DNA of 64,000 nucleotides from Sesamum alatum (Eukaryota > Streptophyta > Magnoliopsida > Lamiales > Pedaliaceae), in contig JACGWO010000006.1 of NCBI GenBank assembly GCA_034509735.1, positions 5,409,001 through 5,473,000 of the forward strand. The letters are read 5' to 3'. Shown one piece after another: positions 1-11,556 of this stretch. The notes beneath the pieces were generated by a model, which was not told the origin of the DNA, did no database searches, and saw only the letters and a program-made list of their open reading frames with translations. Made by a program: the position numbers and the translations under genes. How positions within the stretch are numbered: the stretch's first letter is position 1; each line of letters starts with the position of its first letter.

Positions 1-705
1 TTTGAACCATGTGATATTTTTATTTTTTACAAGAAGCAATTTTTATCGTATATTGTTGAAAAAAAAGTAAATCTTTGTGCACATACATTTTGTTCTATTA
101 TATTAAAGATGAATGAAAAAAATCTTATAACATACGCAATAGTTACACCTCAAATGCTCAAATTACATTTTAGTCTGTCTTACTACAAAAAGTGATTTTA
201 TAGGGAATAAGTGATTTTATCAACTCTCATTTATCTTTTAACCTGATTACTTTTTAAAATATTTGTTTTACATGACAATTTATTTAATTAATTCCATTTT
301 TTTTTATCTAAACTATTTTAACATGAGCAAGTGATCTAACTAATTCTCATTTATATCTATGCTAGAAAATTTCTCAATGCATTAATCCTTTCTGTTTTCA
401 TGAATTTTTCTAGTCATTTTGTTTATCTTATAAGGGTATTTTTTTTATCTAATAGGTGAATTATATTATGAATATAATATAGAAAAAGATTAATATGAGT
501 AAATAAGTAAAATGTGAAAAGTAATTAATATGAGTAAATACAAATAAGATGAAAAGTAGTTAATGAGAGTACATAATAAATACGAAAAGTAATTAATATG
601 GGTTAGAAGTAAATTATTTTACATGATTATCCTTGGAAATAATATTATTATAAGGTTAATTTAGTTAAACCAAAGAATGAAAGAAACTTTGAGGGATTCA
701 TACTA
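1..705. repeat. AT-rich repeat family C, copy 1 (continues beyond the window)
   Basis: The block reappears at 7819-8935 with only small changes; both copies begin with the same stretch on 'gtgatatttttatttt' and end near 'ggattcatac' or 'gtcattcatac'. It has no coding potential. Copy 1 runs straight into a tRNA-Val-bearing family A copy. The second copy is followed by the LTR element and, further on, by another A copy, so C and A may be parts of one larger ancestral repeat. The family identity is unknown. Confidence 0.7.
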
Positions 706-1565
706 TAGATGTAGATATAGATTAACTAATTATAACTCATCAAGTTGGTTGTTTGGGTGGTGTAGTTGGTTATCACGCTAGTCTCACACACTAGAGGTCC
801 TCAATTCAAACTCGGGCTCAAACATTTATTTTCATTTGATAATTGTTTATAAATTTCAATAAATTGATACAAATTTTTGAGTCACCAACTAGTTAGCACC
901 TGTCAAGGCACGAGAGAATTGTATTTTTAATAACATAAAGAAATAAATTTATAAATAAGTTAAAAAATGGAAACATAAAAATAAATAATTAATTAATCAT
1001 CTAAAACTTAAATTTAAAGTAATTAATAATTATAAAAATACAAAAGTGTATTGAATATGAATATAAATTTAAACTTTTACTAGTTAATTATCTAAAATAA
1101 TCAATGAATCTTTTGGATAGAGGTATGCAAGGAATATGTGCTTTATAATAAACAATGAATATGTACTTTAAATTAAACAATGAATATGTGCTTCAAAATA
1201 AAGATAAATAAGGTAAATAATTACCTAAATGAAAAATAAAAATAATTTTATTTCATTAAGTGGCAAACTAAATTTCAAAGGCTACCATAAATCAAATATG
1301 TGCTTTAAGAATAAATAAATATTAATTATAAATATTTATATTTTAAAACAAAATGAGTACTTCATAAATAATTGCAAGAAGAGGAAAAATAGTGCAATAA
1401 CTAACCAAATACATTTCTTTAGTGCAATAACTAACCAAATAAATAAAGTTAGATATTCGAAAAAATTTAGAGAAATTGTGTCATATTGAGACATAAAACT
1501 GCAGAATGAACACTTCGCTTATCAATGAATATTGAATTGTAAAATATTGACATTACCACTGATAT
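706..1565 (+). repeat. tRNA-Val-bearing repeat family A, copy 1
   Basis: This copy starts with a GATATAGATTAAC-type stretch, then a decayed tRNA-Val (751-824), then about 700 bp of AT-rich body shared with 4525-5869 and 19325-20245. The shared body includes 'caccaactagttag' and 'aatatgtgcttta'. The 3' end is cut at 'ccactgatatg', where it joins a family B Helitron copy. It belongs to the subfamily with 'cacgagagaatt', which also occurs at 4771 onward. Confidence 0.65.
751..824 (+). pseudogene. decayed tRNA-Val(CAC) within repeat A copy 1
   Basis: It matches the intact tRNA-like sequence at 19381-19454 base for base in the D arm and anticodon arm (anticodon CAC). It differs in the acceptor and T arms by transitions only (C to T or G to A). 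The acceptor still pairs (GTTTGGG with CTCAAAC) because both partners of one pair changed. The T arm has lost the GGTTCGAACC B box, so Pol III transcription is doubtful. Confidence 0.75.
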
Positions 1566-4524
1566 GCGATGCACGTGTACAAATATATTTTTAGAAGTAA
1601 ATATATCATTTATGTTAAGTTCATGATATTAGTCATATTTTTTTCATTGAAATATTAGTATTATACAATTATATTTTCAAAAAAACTGATAATAATTATT
1701 TAAATTGATAAGGAAACTATTCAATTCTATTATTTGTAATTCACTTTCTAAATTTAATTGGTACTATTGAATAAAAAGATATTCCCCAAAGTTGAAAATT
1801 TTATTTTCGTATATTCACTCATGATTATTTCATTATTATGTATCGAACCAATTAATATGAAAATATAAAATAATGATATTCAAAAAATTAACATTAAAAT
1901 AAAATTAATTAGTCAAAGTTCCTTATTGGATAGAAGAAATTTCAATTTAATAAAATAAATTGATCAATTTTATTTGTATGTTTTATTATGCCTATTTTCT
2001 GTTGTTTAATTTTGTTTTATTTTTTGCTACATTTTGTATGTGTGTGTTGTTTGTTTTCTTTTACTACTATATTTGAATGTCATCTATTTTTAATTTATTG
2101 GCACTATTACAAACTAATTATTATTGACTATTGTTATAAAACTAACATCAAATTGGACCATAGTACCAATATTTGTATTGTAAAATCCTATAATGTATGT
2201 TAATCATATTCCAATATCAACTTTTTTATATTGTCAAAGCATTATTTACATGTTTTATTAGCTTCTAAATTTTGAAATATTATTGTATAAAATTTTATTT
2301 TTCACCTTTATAAAAAAAACAATAGATGTAACCGTAAAATATTCAGGATTATCTTATACTAAAAAAATCAAGTGCTAAGAGATTCACTCAATAGTTGAAT
2401 TTTCATAAGCAATTTTAATTTAATAATATTCTATTCATATATCAATTTTTGTTCTCTTTAGTACTCATACTTTCCAAACTTTTAAGTTATTTTTATAAAT
2501 TTATTACTGAAAAAATATATTAATCTCATTGACTTATTAATTTATCATCTTTTTTCTAATTTCAACATAATTAACTCAGCTTTTATTTATTATTTTATTG
2601 TACTAAGTTTATTCTCAAAATTTATTAATTTTCTTAATATGAAAATGTAATTGTACTAATGTGTTAGTATATAATTATTTTAAAATTTTATACTTTTAAT
2701 TTTTATTGTGTTAATGTTTACTCACCATTTGAGTTTTCTTATTTTCATAAGGGGAAATAACATTTTTTAGTCCGTAACTTAGGTCCTTTCCATTTTAATT
2801 TGGTCCAATGATTTTGAAATTCTCACTTTTGGTCCCGTAAATATTAAAAAATAGCAATTTTGGTACCATAACACCTTTCGCTCTGGATATTCAAAAGAAA
2901 ATGCCATGTGGGCATTAAGTATATAATAATACAAGGGGACCAAATGTTACAATTTTTATGTACCTTTTAAAGCATAAAAATAGTTATATATGTCTCATTA
3001 GGACCTACAATTATGTTAATTAATTTACTACTCAATAAGATAAGGTTCTAAATTAAATTATTTATTTTATTATTATTTATACTCTTCTTCAATGTCAATG
3101 TCTTAGGGGTGCATTGGGAGGGGGACATGGTATTTTGAGCCTAGTAATATTGAAATAAAATCAATTAGTTAGCTCTTTTCTAAATTTTCAATAGCACTTC
3201 TAATTTAATCAGATTGATAATTTTTATTTATAATTAAATTTTGATACTTATTCGTTATTCCATTTTTGAAGAAATTCCATTTTAATAAAATTGATCAATT
3301 TTTATTCGTAGATTTTATTGTGTCTCTTTGCTATTGTTTGATTTTGCTATATTATGTCCATGTATATAATATATTTTCTTTTACTATATTTTGAATGTCG
3401 TTGATTCTTAACTCATTGACACTAAATGATTACAAACTAATTATTTATTTACTGTTATTATAAAATATAATTTAATTGGACAATACTACCAATATTTTGT
3501 ATTGTAAGATCCCAATGTTAATTATATTTAAGTATCAACTTTTGAATATTGTTAAAGTATTATTTACATGCTTTATTCCTTTCTAAATTTTGAAATATTA
3601 TTGCATAAAATTTTATTTTTTGCTTTTATATTGTAATTTTTAATTATATATGTCTTTAGTTTAACTTCTTAATCTTATTTTCATATGCACGATTGGTATA
3701 ATCTGTTTCTTATTCAATAATATATTATGTTACAAGTTAATTTTTGATGTCACATATGTTGTTGTAATACTTTTATTCTATTAATTAATATAAAAAAAAT
3801 AATAGATGTAAAAGTAAAGCATTCTGGATTATCTAATACTAAAAAAATTAAGTACTAAGAGATTCACTCAATAATTAAATTTTTACAAGCAATTTCAAAT
3901 TAATAATATCATATCCATATATCAATTTTAATTTATAATTAAATTTTGATATTTATTCATCATTATATATATAAGTTTAGATTAATATTTTATATATTAT
4001 TCATTTGTAGTTTATTTTAAATTTTAATGTATCATGGTAAATTAATTTTTTTTAATATAACTAAGATTTCTTCTAGCAAAGTATTTGTGTTGAAATATTA
4101 TTTGGCATATTAATTTTTTTAGTTGAATATGTTATTCATTCTCTAAGTAGTTTAGAGCAATTAAGACTCTTAAACATTTTTCTTATAGAATTTTATTTTT
4201 TTTATAACTAGTTTTATAATATAATTTTTTTGTGAATATTATCAAAATTTAATGCGTAACAGGTCTGTATAATTAGGCTCATTCATGATTCACGATTAGA
4301 AGCAGGTTATTAAAATTATGTGTAATTGGATTCATATGATTTACTATTTAGGTTTTCTATCCTCAATTTATATGGACGAGGTTTAGAATATTTAGAATTC
4401 AAAATTGTTCAAAATTTCAGAGTCTGTAATATAATAATTAATAATTTTTAAATGAGGATATATTTATCTTTTCACAATGGGGAATAAACGACTTGAGTAT
4501 TCTCACATTTATATCGAGTATAGA
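1566..4524 (-). mobile_element. non-autonomous Helitron family B, copy 1 (3' end truncated)
   Basis: This is a diverged copy of the intact Helitron at 37591-40088. On the minus strand its 5' end reads TCTATACTCG, preceded by A, as in the intact copy. The other end keeps only part of the GCGATGCACGTG hairpin and lacks the terminal CTAG. A module of about 350-500 bp occurs twice inside (around 1965-2460 and 3293-3640, diverged); the intact copy shows the same arrangement. There is no Rep/helicase coding region. At about 2.96 kb it is longer than the intact copy (2.5 kb). Confidence 0.65.
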
Positions 4525-4569
4525 TAGATATAGATATAGATTAACTCATTATTACTCATCAAGTTGGTT

Positions 4570-4644
4570 GTCTGGGTGGTGTAGTTGGTTATCACGCTAG
4601 TCTCACACACTAGAGGTCCCCGTTTTCGAACCCAGGCTCAGACA
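4570..4644 (+). pseudogene. tRNA-Val(CAC) copy with a T-arm insertion
   Basis: The acceptor, D arm and anticodon arm are identical to the copy at 19381. The T arm reads CCCCGTTTTCGAACCCAGG: one extra base and a weakened stem compared with CCCGG-TTCGAAC-CCGGG. It is 75 nt long including the discriminator. It is probably non-functional, though the A box and most of the B box remain. Confidence 0.75.
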
Positions 4645-4936
4645 TCTATTTTCATAATTGATTATTGTTTATAAATTTAAATAAAAAGATACAAAATTTT
4701 GAATCACCAACTAGTTAGTACCTGTGTCAAGGCAACAGATAATTGTATTTTTAATAAAATAAAAAAAATATTTATTTCAAACCCGAGCTTAGACATTTAT
4801 TTTCATTTGATAATTGTTTATAAATTTCAATAAATTGATACAAATTCTTGAGTCACCAACTAGTCAGTACCTATCAAGGCACGAGAGAATTGTATTTTTA
4901 ATAACATAAAGAAATAAATTTATAAATAATTTAAAA

Positions 4937-5219
4937 CTAGTATGTGTGGCACACCCAAATGTGTGTGCAATAAATTTAGAACTTAAATAATATAATTATT
5001 ACTTTTTCAAAATATATATCTTAGTTAAATAAATAAAAAAAACAGTAAAAAAAATAAAAGTTGTGGGAAGTTATTGAGAGAAGAGTGGGGAAAGAAAGAG
5101 AGAATTGGAGATTGAGAAAAAGAGAAAAAAATGTTGAAATAATTTAAAAAATAAAAAAAATGCAGACCAAAAACATTGAGACACCAAATAGGTGCTGTTC
5201 AATTATAATAAGGTATAGA
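4937..5219 (-). mobile_element. 283-bp non-autonomous Helitron nested in repeat A
   Basis: On the minus strand it starts TCTATACCTTATTA after an A. It ends with a GTGTG/CACAC hairpin region and then ATACTAG, followed by T. Removing it joins 'ttaaaa' to 'tattgaaac', matching the uninterrupted repeat A copy at about 965-980. The A|T target, TC start, CTRR end and subterminal hairpin are the Helitron hallmarks. There is no coding capacity. Confidence 0.85.
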
Positions 5220-5869
5220 TATTGAAACATAAATTTAAATAATTAATTAATAATCTAAGACCTAAATTTAAAGTAATTAATAATTATAAAAATACAAAAG
5301 TGTATTGAATATGAAAATAAATTTAAACTTTTTTACTAGTTAATTATCTAAAATAATCAATGAATCTTTTGGATAAAGGTAAGCAATGAATATGTGCTTT
5401 ATAATAAACAATGAATATGTACTTTAAAATAAACAATGAATATGTGCTTCAAAATAAGGTAAATAATTACCTAAATGAAAAATAAAAAATAATTTTATTT
5501 CATTAAGTGGCAAACTAAAATTCAAAGGCTACCATATATCAAATATGTGCTTTAAGAATAAATAAATATTAATTATAAATAATTTATATTTTAAGACAAA
5601 ATGAGTACTTCATAAATAATTGCAAGAAGAGGAAAAATAGGAGGGATTGGTCATTTTTGTAATGTCATGACAACATCCTTGATTAGTAATAATTTAATCC
5701 ATTTCTTTAGTGCAATAACTAACCAAATAAATAAAGTTAGATATTCGAATTTTTTTTTAGAGAAATTGAGACATAAAGCTGTAGAATAAACACTTCACTT
5801 ATCAATGAAAATTGAATTGTAAATTATTGACATTACCATTGATATGAGATACATCCATGTACATACTAG

Positions 5870-7818
5870 TTTCACCATTGATTTAAAACTAACTGTAAAA
5901 TATTTGAGAATTCTCACTTTCACCAATTGAATAAGAACATGGAGAAATGTGAAGGTGAAAAGAGAAATCTATGTGCTAGTGTAGAGTAAAATTTCACAGC
6001 CTTGTGATTTACTTTGTGTTGCTTCTGCAAACTCATTATTTATAAAGATAATCACACTACCTGAGTTTTGGTGTGATTACACGTAAATCCTCTGTGGTTT
6101 GAAAAATTGCATTTAGTACCCTTGAGGTTTGTTTCACCGAATTTGTTGGTTCTGTTATCTTTCTGTATATCTCTTGACTTTTGTTTGTTTCGTGTTACTA
6201 AGCCAATAATTTTGATGTCATTATTGAGATATAGTTATGCTGTTGAATTTTTATTTTTATTTTTTTAATGAAAAGTTTTAAGAAAAATAAATTTTTGGAT
6301 TGTGTAGGTTGTAGTAAATTTTATAAGAATTTTGTTGTAAAACATACCATCTTTTAATTGGTCAATTACTTCTCTTCTAGTAGCTAAATTCATGTTACAT
6401 TTTATATATGTGAAGTCAATCTAATGACTTATTAAACTAAATTTTAGAACACTAATATTCTCTTAATTCAACAATCTATTCAAGTAATTGACATTAAAAT
6501 AAATACAATGAATTTTGTTCCTGTCTTTTGCTCAAATTTTAGTTCAATTTTGACTCAACCGACATCAAATTTAACTATTATTTAAATTTGAACAAACAAT
6601 TAACAATTCTTCTATTAATCTCATTATTATTTTAAAATCAAAATACTTTTTTAAAAAAAATTTAAGATTAAAAAATGCAAATCTTTTTGTAATACTCTTC
6701 ATTCTAGAAAACATCTATTCATTTATGCTATTAGAAAAGTTATAAGACATTATTTTACTAATACGTTCAAAATTGCAATTAGTTTTTTTCTTTTAGGTAA
6801 ACAGTCTTTATAAAGTGTGCTAGAATTTTACTTAACAAAAAGTTGATCTTTTTCTACTTCAATTTCAAGTTGTTGGCTTCACTTTTAAACACAATTTTAA
6901 GTTTACAACAATATTTTTTATACTGTAGTCTTCTCTATGATTTTTCATATAACTACATCTTGTTTTAGTTCTTATAGATATTGTGAAAAGATCTATAACT
7001 AAATTTAAAAACAAAAACAAAATTAACCCACGGCACTAAAGAATTTAAGCAAGATTTCCGAAAAGGATATAACCTTTGAATGCGGCACAATCGCACTTTT
7101 GGTTCCACTAGATAGTGAGGTTCTCACTTTTGGTCCCCCACTTTACGGAGTTGACACTCTAGTCCGAAAACCCCTATTGATATACTTTTACGGAATCATT
7201 ATCAATTTTTTACTTAGTCAATTTTTTTCAACTGTACCAAATAATATATTGTAGAAATGAAATTTCTAAGTTGATTTATCATTACTGATTAAAATAAACA
7301 TACACTAAGTAAATACTTTTCTATTAAATGAAACTCTAATATTATTATTAATAATCTACTTGAGCAATTCAATATGTCCTTTGCATAGCCTTTAGCTTAA
7401 TAATTATTAATTGGTTACTTTGTTTCTAAGAAGATCAGTTTATTAGAATTTCAAAAGACCTTGGATAAATTTATGCCGACTAAATAAAGATTACAAAATA
7501 AGAGTAATAAGTATGATTGGTCTATTGTGGTCCATTTAAGTTTTAGTATGTGCCAAGTCGATAATTTTTATATCTCTGTTAATAACTTATTGAATGGCCT
7601 AATTACTAACTATTTTTACAATACTTATACATTCTTTTTAGTAACTATATTAATAAACCTATAATACGTAATACAAAATTTTTTAGAAGATCTCTTTTCC
7701 GCTCACAAATTTATAATAGTATAGACAATATTTATCTATGGTTTTGTGCCCATTTTTTTTTCTTTTTTTGTTCTTTTTTCATATAATGGATATGTGTGAT
7801 GATTGTTTAGGAGTAACA
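5870..7818. other. AT-rich spacer with two half-MITE remnants
   Basis: No gene is seen. 5870-6045 continues homology with 20246-20430. 6045-6180 is the left half only of the 'gtgtaattacacgt' foldback MITE family seen at 54339. 7075-7200 is a one-armed remnant of the 'ggtcc' foldback type. The rest is unique-looking AT-rich DNA. Confidence 0.5.
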
Positions 7819-8935
7819 ATTAAACCTTGTGATATTTTTATTTTTACAAGGAGCAATTTCTATCGTATATTGTTGAAAAAAATAAATCTTTTACATTGAC
7901 AGTTTGTTCTATTATATTATAGATGAATGAAGAAATCATATAACATACGCAATAGTTACACCTCAAATGCTCAAATTACATTTTAATCTATCTTACTATA
8001 AAAAGTGATTTTACAAGGAATAAGTTATTTAATCGACTCTCATTTGGCTTTTAACCTATTTTACTCTTCAAAATATTTATTTTACATGAAAATTTATTTA
8101 ATTAATTTCATTTGTATTCTCATTTTTAACTATGCTAGGAAATTTCTCAATGCATTAATTCTTTCAATTTTCATGAATTTTTCTAGTCATTTCGTGTTAT
8201 ATCATAATGGTATTTTTTTTTTATCTAGTTGGTGTATTATATTATGAATATAATATGAGAAAGATTAATATGAGTAAATAAGTACAATGTGAAATGTAAT
8301 TAAATGAGTAAATATGAATAATGTGAAATGAATAAAAAAAAAATCCTAAAACATACACAATAGTTACACATCAAGTGGGCAAATTATATTTTAGTCTATC
8401 TTACTACAAAAAGCGATTTTACAGGGAATAAGTAATTCAATCGACTCTCAGTTGTCTTTTAACTTGTTTTATTTTTCAAAATATTTATTTTACACAAAAA
8501 TTTATTTAATTAATTTCCTTTGTCATCTAACTTATTTTAATATGATCATTAACTGATTCTCATGTATATCTATGTTAGGAAATTTCTCAATGCATTAATC
8601 CTTACAATTTTCATAAATCTTTCTAGTCATTCCATGTTATATCATAAGGGTATTTTTTTTTTTTTTATGTAATAGATGTATTATACTATGAATATAATAT
8701 AGAAAAAGATTAATATGAGTGAATAAGTAGAATGTGAAAAGTAATTAATATGAGTAAATATGACTAATGTGAAAAGTAGTTAATGAGAGCAAATAATAAA
8801 TGTAAAAACTAATTAGTATGGGTTCAAAGTAAAATTGTTTTACATAATTATTCTTAGGAATAATATTATAAGGTTAATTCAGGTAAACCAAAAAATGAAA
8901 GAAACATTTAGGGTCATTCATACTTTTATAGATAT
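7819..8935. repeat. AT-rich repeat family C, copy 2, with internal duplication
   Basis: Homologous to 1-705. A segment of about 400 bp, from 'acatacgcaatagtt' to the 'atgagtaaata' stretch, is present twice in tandem (roughly 7938-8340 and 8346-8750), which makes this copy longer than copy 1. The final bases GATAT (8931-8935) are the left target-site duplicate of the gypsy element that follows. Confidence 0.65.
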
Positions 8936-9407
8936 TAATTAATGTGGGCAAGGGATAGAGATACGAGGGAAATCAACGAAGGAAGAGCTACGAAGGATCT
9001 TGTGGGAATGGACTCGTAAGAAGAAAGATCCGAATCTAGTCAGCAGTACCCTCGATGCTTCGAGGGGGTGACCAGACAGGCTCGAATGGAGAGGGTGCGA
9101 CCTCGTAAGAGAGGGCCTCGTCTTTTACCAAGGGGCAACCAGACAGGCCCGAATGGAGTGGTGGCGACCACGTAAGAGAGGAACTCGTACTTGTTTATGC
9201 CGAGGCACTATAATCTCACAAGATCCCCAAAAATTCGGAAAAATCACGAGGAGGATCTGACAAATGATATCGTACGAGGCCGTATTAGAAGTAGATGAGA
9301 ATACAAGCCCTTGCCGAAACCTAGCTATAAATACCCCTCTCTTAGCCGAAGGAGGGGACTCACATATCAATCCATCTAAAGGAGTGAAATAAGATCTCAC
9401 CGCATCA
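8936..9407 (+). repeat. 5' LTR of element 1
   Basis: 472 bp, ending ...CGCATCA. There is a TATA-type box CTATAAATACC near 9324. Inside U3, a segment of about 66 bp ('gaccagacaggctcgaatgg...cgtaagagaggg') is duplicated in tandem (about 9057-9190), and the same duplication is in the 3' LTR. Confidence 0.92.
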
Positions 9408-9409
9408 AC

Positions 9410-9428
9410 TGGCGGCGTCTATGGGAAC
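9410..9428 (+). other. primer binding site, tRNA-Arg type
   Basis: TGGCGGCGTCTATGGGAAC follows the 5' LTR after a two-base spacer. It is close to TGGCGCCGTCTGTGGGAA, the Arg-type site I know from Tat-group elements. The other two gypsy elements in the window have the same type of site. The tRNA assignment is from memory, not from a search. Confidence 0.75.
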
Positions 9429-9442
9429 TATAGTGAGGAGAG

Positions 9443-10531
9443 ATGTTGAGGAGAAAAATAGTTTTAGGATCGGGGGAAGCCCCAAATGATCATTCGGAAA
9501 AAGCCCCACCACCACTAGGGGCGGAAGATAGCCTGCATATCTCTGAAAGACTCTCTGGGTCCTCCACACCGTCCCCGTTTGTGAAAATGGAAGATCTCGA
9601 ACGATTATTAGACGAGGTAGTTCGAAGGGGGGCTGAAGCAGCCCTTCGGACAATGGAAGGGCGCAGATGGGGGCCAAGAAATCAAGTTTGTCGTGAACCC
9701 CATGCGAGGGAAAAGGAAAATCGAGACTCGGTTGGAAGCAGCCGAGCTCCCTCACCTGAAAAAGAACCTAGCGGAAGGCCCCTCGGCGATCACCCGGATA
9801 TAAATGAGCTACGTCAAGAAGTGGTAGAGCTAAGAGCCATGATATAACCCTCGGTGAATATCGTACGAGGAAGTCCATTCTCAAAAGACATACTGAACGA
9901 ACCAATGCCTCCAGGAACGCGCATTCCCCAAGTTGCCTGCTACGGGGGAGACAAGGGAGACCCGAGAGACCACCTAGACCAATTTTTGGCTGATATGGAT
10001 CTGATTGGTCCCAACGACACCCTGTTGTGCAAGATATTTTGGACTACCCTAGTAGGGCGAGCTCAAACGTGGTTCTCCCGGCTTGCCCCGGGATCCGTCC
10101 AAACCTTCAAGCAATTGGCCCAGAGTTTCATACACCACTTCGCGGGAAACAAAAGACACCCAAAATCTACAGGACACTTGTTCACAATAATTCAACAGAA
10201 AGGGGAACCTCTTAGGAACTACATACAAAGAATCACGGGAGAGATTCTCAATATACCCGACGTAAGCCCGAAGCTCTTGTCAGGCATCATTGCTCAAGGA
10301 CTAAGAAATGGGGGCCTAGCTGACTCTCTCATCGGAGAACCGGCCTCCAATTGGGAAGAACTCCTAGCCAGAGCCGAAAAGTTTATCCTCATTGAAGAGT
10401 CACGAAAACTCCGAGGGTTGCATCAACTAGAAAGGGAAAAAGAAAGGAAAAGGGGCCGAACCGCCACCCCTAATACCGACACCAAATACAAGTATATGTC
10501 GGGCATAATGCATCGCAAAGGGAAGCATTAA
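9443..10531 (+). pseudogene. gag of element 1 (interrupted)
   Basis: One frame with an in-frame TAA at 9845-9847. The first 134 codons are a charged, Pro/Glu/Arg-rich N-terminus. The second part holds the retrotransposon gag core (GDPRDHLDQFLADM, then WFSRLAPGS, FKQLAQSFIHHFAGNK and LFTIIQQ). Just after it, around 10604-10680, a degenerate zinc knuckle (YCDFHKD...) contains stop codons that look like transition mutations. Gag would form the virus-like particle; this copy is broken. Confidence 0.88.
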
Positions 10532-10689
10532 GGAATATGGAGAAAAGCGAACACCTCTGGTGGCCTGCGAGAATGAGGAAAGATGAAAGAAGACAAAGAT
10601 CGTCTAGGTATTGCGACTTCCACAAAGACTGATGGCATACCACGGAATAATGCCGTCAATTAAGGGACGTGATTGAACGGTTCACATGA

Positions 10690-11498
10690 ATGGGATATAA
10701 GAAGGAGGCGGATCAATTCGCCATGAATGAAAGGGGAAAAGGAAAAAGAAGGACGGAAGAAGAGCTAAATCCTCAGGAAAGAGACAACGAACCACATTCA
10801 CGGAGGAGAGTAGTGAATATTATAGAAGGAAGAGGGTACGGTGGTTTCACACGGTCGGCCCGAAAGAGGCACGCTCGAGAAATGGCATCCGGACATGTTA
10901 TGGAAATACTGCCCGAGAGGAATGATCAAAGGCAAGCAATGGTCCTCGCCTTCATGGAGGAACACCGACGAGGAATAGTGTTTCCACATGAAGACGCCAT
11001 GGTGATAACCGCTATCATATCGAACGTTGAAGTGAGAAAAATCCTGGTAGATAGTGGTAGCTCCGTGGACATCCTTTTCCTTGGGGCGATTCCCAAAATG
11101 GGATTGGAATTAGTAGTTAAGCCGCAATCGGTTACGCTAATGGGCTTCGAGGGAAGCAACGCACCATGGGGGAAATCTCGCTGCCCGTAACACTGGGAGA
11201 AGAGCCAATGACCCAAATGCACTTGGCGAAATTCCTCATAGTCGATTCACCCCAGACTGGTTACAACGTAATCTTAGGGAGACCCACATTGAATGCGGAG
11301 CAAGCGGTCGTATCTACGTCTTGCCTAAAGATGAAGTTTCCGACCCCCCTTGGAGTGGGAGAAGTACGAAGAAGTCAAACGCACACGCGGGAATGCCGGA
11401 ATGAAACCCTAAAACAGCTATCTAGCGTGGGGATACAAGAAGAAAGACAAAAGATACGGCCAGACCAAGACACGAGGGGAAGTATGATTAGGGCTTGA
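10690..11498 (+). pseudogene. gag C-terminus and aspartic protease of element 1
   Basis: The segment 10690-11190 contains the protease active-site motif ILVDSGSSVDILF (from about 11041). A frameshift near 11165 moves the remainder to another frame (11166-11498), which includes the conserved NVILGRPTLNA motif downstream of the active site. The family is the retropepsin of Ty3/gypsy elements, which processes Gag-Pol. The shift makes it non-functional. Confidence 0.85.
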
Positions 11499-11556
11499 TC
11501 ATGAAGGTAAGATCATACGGGTAGGAGAATCCTTACCCCTAGAGGAAGAAATCGCG

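Larger units (their letters stand above)
4525..5869 (+). repeat. tRNA-Val-bearing repeat family A, copy 2 (tandem chimera)
   Basis: This copy holds a first partial unit (4525-4770) with a nearly complete tRNA-Val, and a second unit (4771-5869) that begins inside a tRNA T arm. The second unit carries the full body, interrupted by a small Helitron at 4937-5219. The first unit has the 'gcaacagataatt' variant, like the copy at 19325; the second has 'cacgagagaatt', like copy 1, so two subfamilies are joined here. The right end has a TACAT-CC-ATGTA hairpin followed by CATACTAG|T. That resembles a plus-strand Helitron 3' end, but copies 2 and 3 stay homologous beyond it. Confidence 0.6.

Noticed and set aside
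1988..2203. Small open frame with many hydrophobic residues
   Set aside because: AT-rich codons (Phe, Leu, Ile, Tyr, Cys) inside a Helitron copy. No homologue is recognised and the frame is broken in the sister copy.
5866..5869. CTAG after a hairpin as a proven Helitron 3' end of repeat A
   Set aside because: Copies 2 and 3 remain homologous beyond this point, so the boundary cannot be shown from this window. It is kept as a suggestion only.
9405..9755. Minus-strand open frame opposite gag of element 1
   Set aside because: Antisense of the gag N-terminus with no family match; unlike 15543-17270 it has no domain.
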